Made by a program: the position numbers and the translations under genes
Notes under the pieces: generated by a model
Seen by the model: the letters and a program-made list of their open reading frames with translations, nothing else
The model's database searches: none
What the model was told of the DNA's origin: nothing
DNA from: Longitalea luteola
GTDB taxonomy: Bacteria; Bacteroidota; Bacteroidia; Chitinophagales; Chitinophagaceae
Reading direction: 5' to 3'
DNA length: 64,000 nt
NCBI RefSeq assembly: GCF_017356035.1
Contig: NZ_JAFIQX010000002.1
Location: 868,001 to 932,000 of the forward strand
Shown: piece by piece, positions 63,034 through 64,000 of the stretch
How positions within the stretch are numbered: position 1 is the first letter of the stretch
How the letters are laid out: every line of letters begins with the position of its first letter

Positions 63034-63070
63034 TTATCACATTATCGAATTATCACATTATCACATTATT
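63034..63070. repeat. Inverted octamer array before dut
   Basis: ATTATCAC, ATTATCGA, ATTATCAC, ATTATCAC, ATTATT, complementary to the array at 62930-62966. Its final TATT provides part of the dut -7 box. Confidence 0.9.
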
Positions 63071-63074
63071 TTTG
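63067..63074 (+). promoter_or_regulatory. -7 box 4 nt before the dut start
   Basis: TATTTTTG, with ATG 63079 after 4 nt. Confidence 0.45.
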
Positions 63075-63078
63075 CGCC

Positions 63079-63522
63079 ATGTCGAAAGTAAAAGTCAGGA
63101 TCATTAACGAGTCAAATAATCCGTTGCCCGAATATGCTACGGAAATGGCTGCCGGTATGGATATACGCGCTTTCCTGGAGGCGCCCATTGTATTAAATCC
63201 CCTGGAACGGTTTTTAGTGCCTACCGGTTTGTTCATTGAACTGCCTGCTGGTTACGAAGCGCAGATCCGCCCGCGCAGCGGATTGGCCATCAAACAGGGA
63301 CTTACCTGTTTGAACAGCCCCGGCACCATAGATGCCGATTATCGCGGCGAGGTTAAAATTATTCTGATAAATTTATCCCAGGAGCCCCAAACCATTCACC
63401 CAGGCGATCGTATTGCTCAAATGGTGGTACACGAGGTAGAACGTGTAAAATGGAAACCCGTTAAATCAATTTCGGTAACCAAACGCCACGATGGCGGATT
63501 TGGTCATACCGGTAAATCGTAA
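63079..63522 (+). CDS. dut: dUTP diphosphatase
   Basis: Hydrolyses dUTP to dUMP and diphosphate. I start at ATG 63079 ([19 protein letters not shown]), 147 aa; the open frame from 62995 translates the octamer array. The trimeric dUTPase motifs are [47 protein letters not shown] and the C-terminal [12 protein letters not shown], so all five are present. Confidence 0.96.
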   Translation: MSKVKVRIINESNNPLPEYATEMAAGMDIRAFLEAPIVLNPLERFLVPTGLFIELPAGYEAQIRPRSGLAIKQGLTCLNSPGTIDADYRGEVKIILINLSQEPQTIHPGDRIAQMVVHEVERVKWKPVKSISVTKRHDGGFGHTGKS

Positions 63523-63525
63523 TAC

Positions 63526-64000
63526 ATGAAATATTTCGCAGGCATTGGAATTATTGCCCTGGTAATGGCTGCAACCAGCAGTTGCAGATCTACAAAAACA
63601 ATTCAAACAGCGATTGCCAAGAAAGATACAGCTCAGGTGATCCCGGTAGTTGATCATCGTGCCGATTCCATGCTTTATATTAAACAGGTTTGGGATAACA
63701 TTGGTAAGAACCATATAGATTTTCAAACATTCTCGGCCAAGATCAAAGTAGATTTTGAAGGCAGTGATGGCAAGAAGAACGACTTTAACGCCTTTGTACG
63801 AATTAAGAAAGACAGCATTATGTGGATCAACATCAATGCTGCACTGGGCTTCGATGCATTCAGGGTGCTGGTTACGCCTGATAGCGTGAAAGTGATCAAC
63901 AAGCTTAACAAAACGGTACAAATGCGGTCAGTAGGATCTCTGCAGGAAGTAACAAAAATGCCTATGAATTTCACCGACCTGCAAAATCTGATCATCGGTA
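63526..64000 (+). CDS. DUF4292 lipoprotein (LolB-like), N-terminal part
   Basis: An open frame from ATG 63526 runs off the window. The N-terminus (MKYFAGIGIIALVMAATSSC) is a lipoprotein signal with C20. The following HIDFQTFSAKIKVDFEGSDGKK and DFNAFVRIKKDSIMWININAALGFDAFRVLVTPDSV match the DUF4292 pattern, a family of outer-membrane lipoproteins with a LolB/LolA-like fold. It starts 3 nt after dut. Likely co-transcribed with dut. The family function is not established; an envelope role is inferred. Confidence 0.82.
   Translation, partial: MKYFAGIGIIALVMAATSSCRSTKTIQTAIAKKDTAQVIPVVDHRADSMLYIKQVWDNIGKNHIDFQTFSAKIKVDFEGSDGKKNDFNAFVRIKKDSIMWININAALGFDAFRVLVTPDSVKVINKLNKTVQMRSVGSLQEVTKMPMNFTDLQNLIIG

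Noticed and set aside
62995-63078. N-terminal extension of dut
   Set aside because: It translates the octamer repeat and lies before the conserved dUTPase start at 63079.

Overview
This window is chromosomal DNA from a member of the Bacteroidota, most likely Chitinophagaceae (Niastella/Chitinophaga-like). The evidence is the type IX secretion and gliding set (PorX, GldJ, PorU, PorV), a bifunctional LpxC-FabZ lipid A enzyme, two TonB-dependent receptors, TAnnTTTG-type -7 promoter boxes and little Shine-Dalgarno signal. I saw no tRNA, rRNA, CRISPR array, phage or transposase. The genus call is inference.

Layout. 1-8.8 kb: the 3' end of ruvB, an RprY-like response regulator, a stand-alone GroES-like protein, a HerA/DUF853 ATPase, an NTF2-like lipoprotein, recQ and a copper-type P1B ATPase. 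8.9-14 kb: tsaE, alanine dehydrogenase and a tandem pair of unrecognised secreted paralogues. 14-20 kb (minus strand): an orphan ABC ATPase, lpxA, lpxC-fabZ, lpxD and an HD phosphohydrolase. 20-27.5 kb: porX, a small conserved protein, a PhnP-like hydrolase, a hybrid histidine kinase, a helix-hairpin-helix protein and an acyl-CoA dehydrogenase. 27.5-30.8 kb (minus strand): a 57-aa protein, clpX and two divergent clpP genes. 31.2-42.2 kb: a complete sulfate-to-cysteine operon, cysH-cysD-cysN-cysE-cysK-cobA-cysJ-cysI-(siroheme synthase/TSUP fusion), followed by a TonB receptor. 45.5-53 kb: a second TonB receptor with a Cys-rich small protein, AraC, VOC and GNAT genes, then the metX / osmC / metZ methionine cluster. 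53-64 kb: a CHAD protein, murF, gldJ, porU, porV, ispF, dut and the 5' part of a DUF4292 lipoprotein.

The most notable system is control of the cysteine operon. Its promoter has recognisable -33 and -7 boxes. It is flanked by two copies of a 7-7-7 palindrome (AGTCTAY-N7-RTAGACT). The leader encodes a tiny peptide ending SCCNKYCCC, which looks like a cysteine-sensing leader. Three more copies of the same palindrome stand before the TonB receptor that follows the operon, each in a tandem module with a terminator-like hairpin. This suggests one sulfur regulon with operator control and possibly peptide-mediated attenuation.

The second signal is a set of short tandem degenerate arrays of 7-bp or 8-bp period in many intergenic gaps. 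Several begin exactly on the stop codon of the preceding gene, one ends against the porX start codon, and related sequence lies inside the ABC ATPase reading frame.
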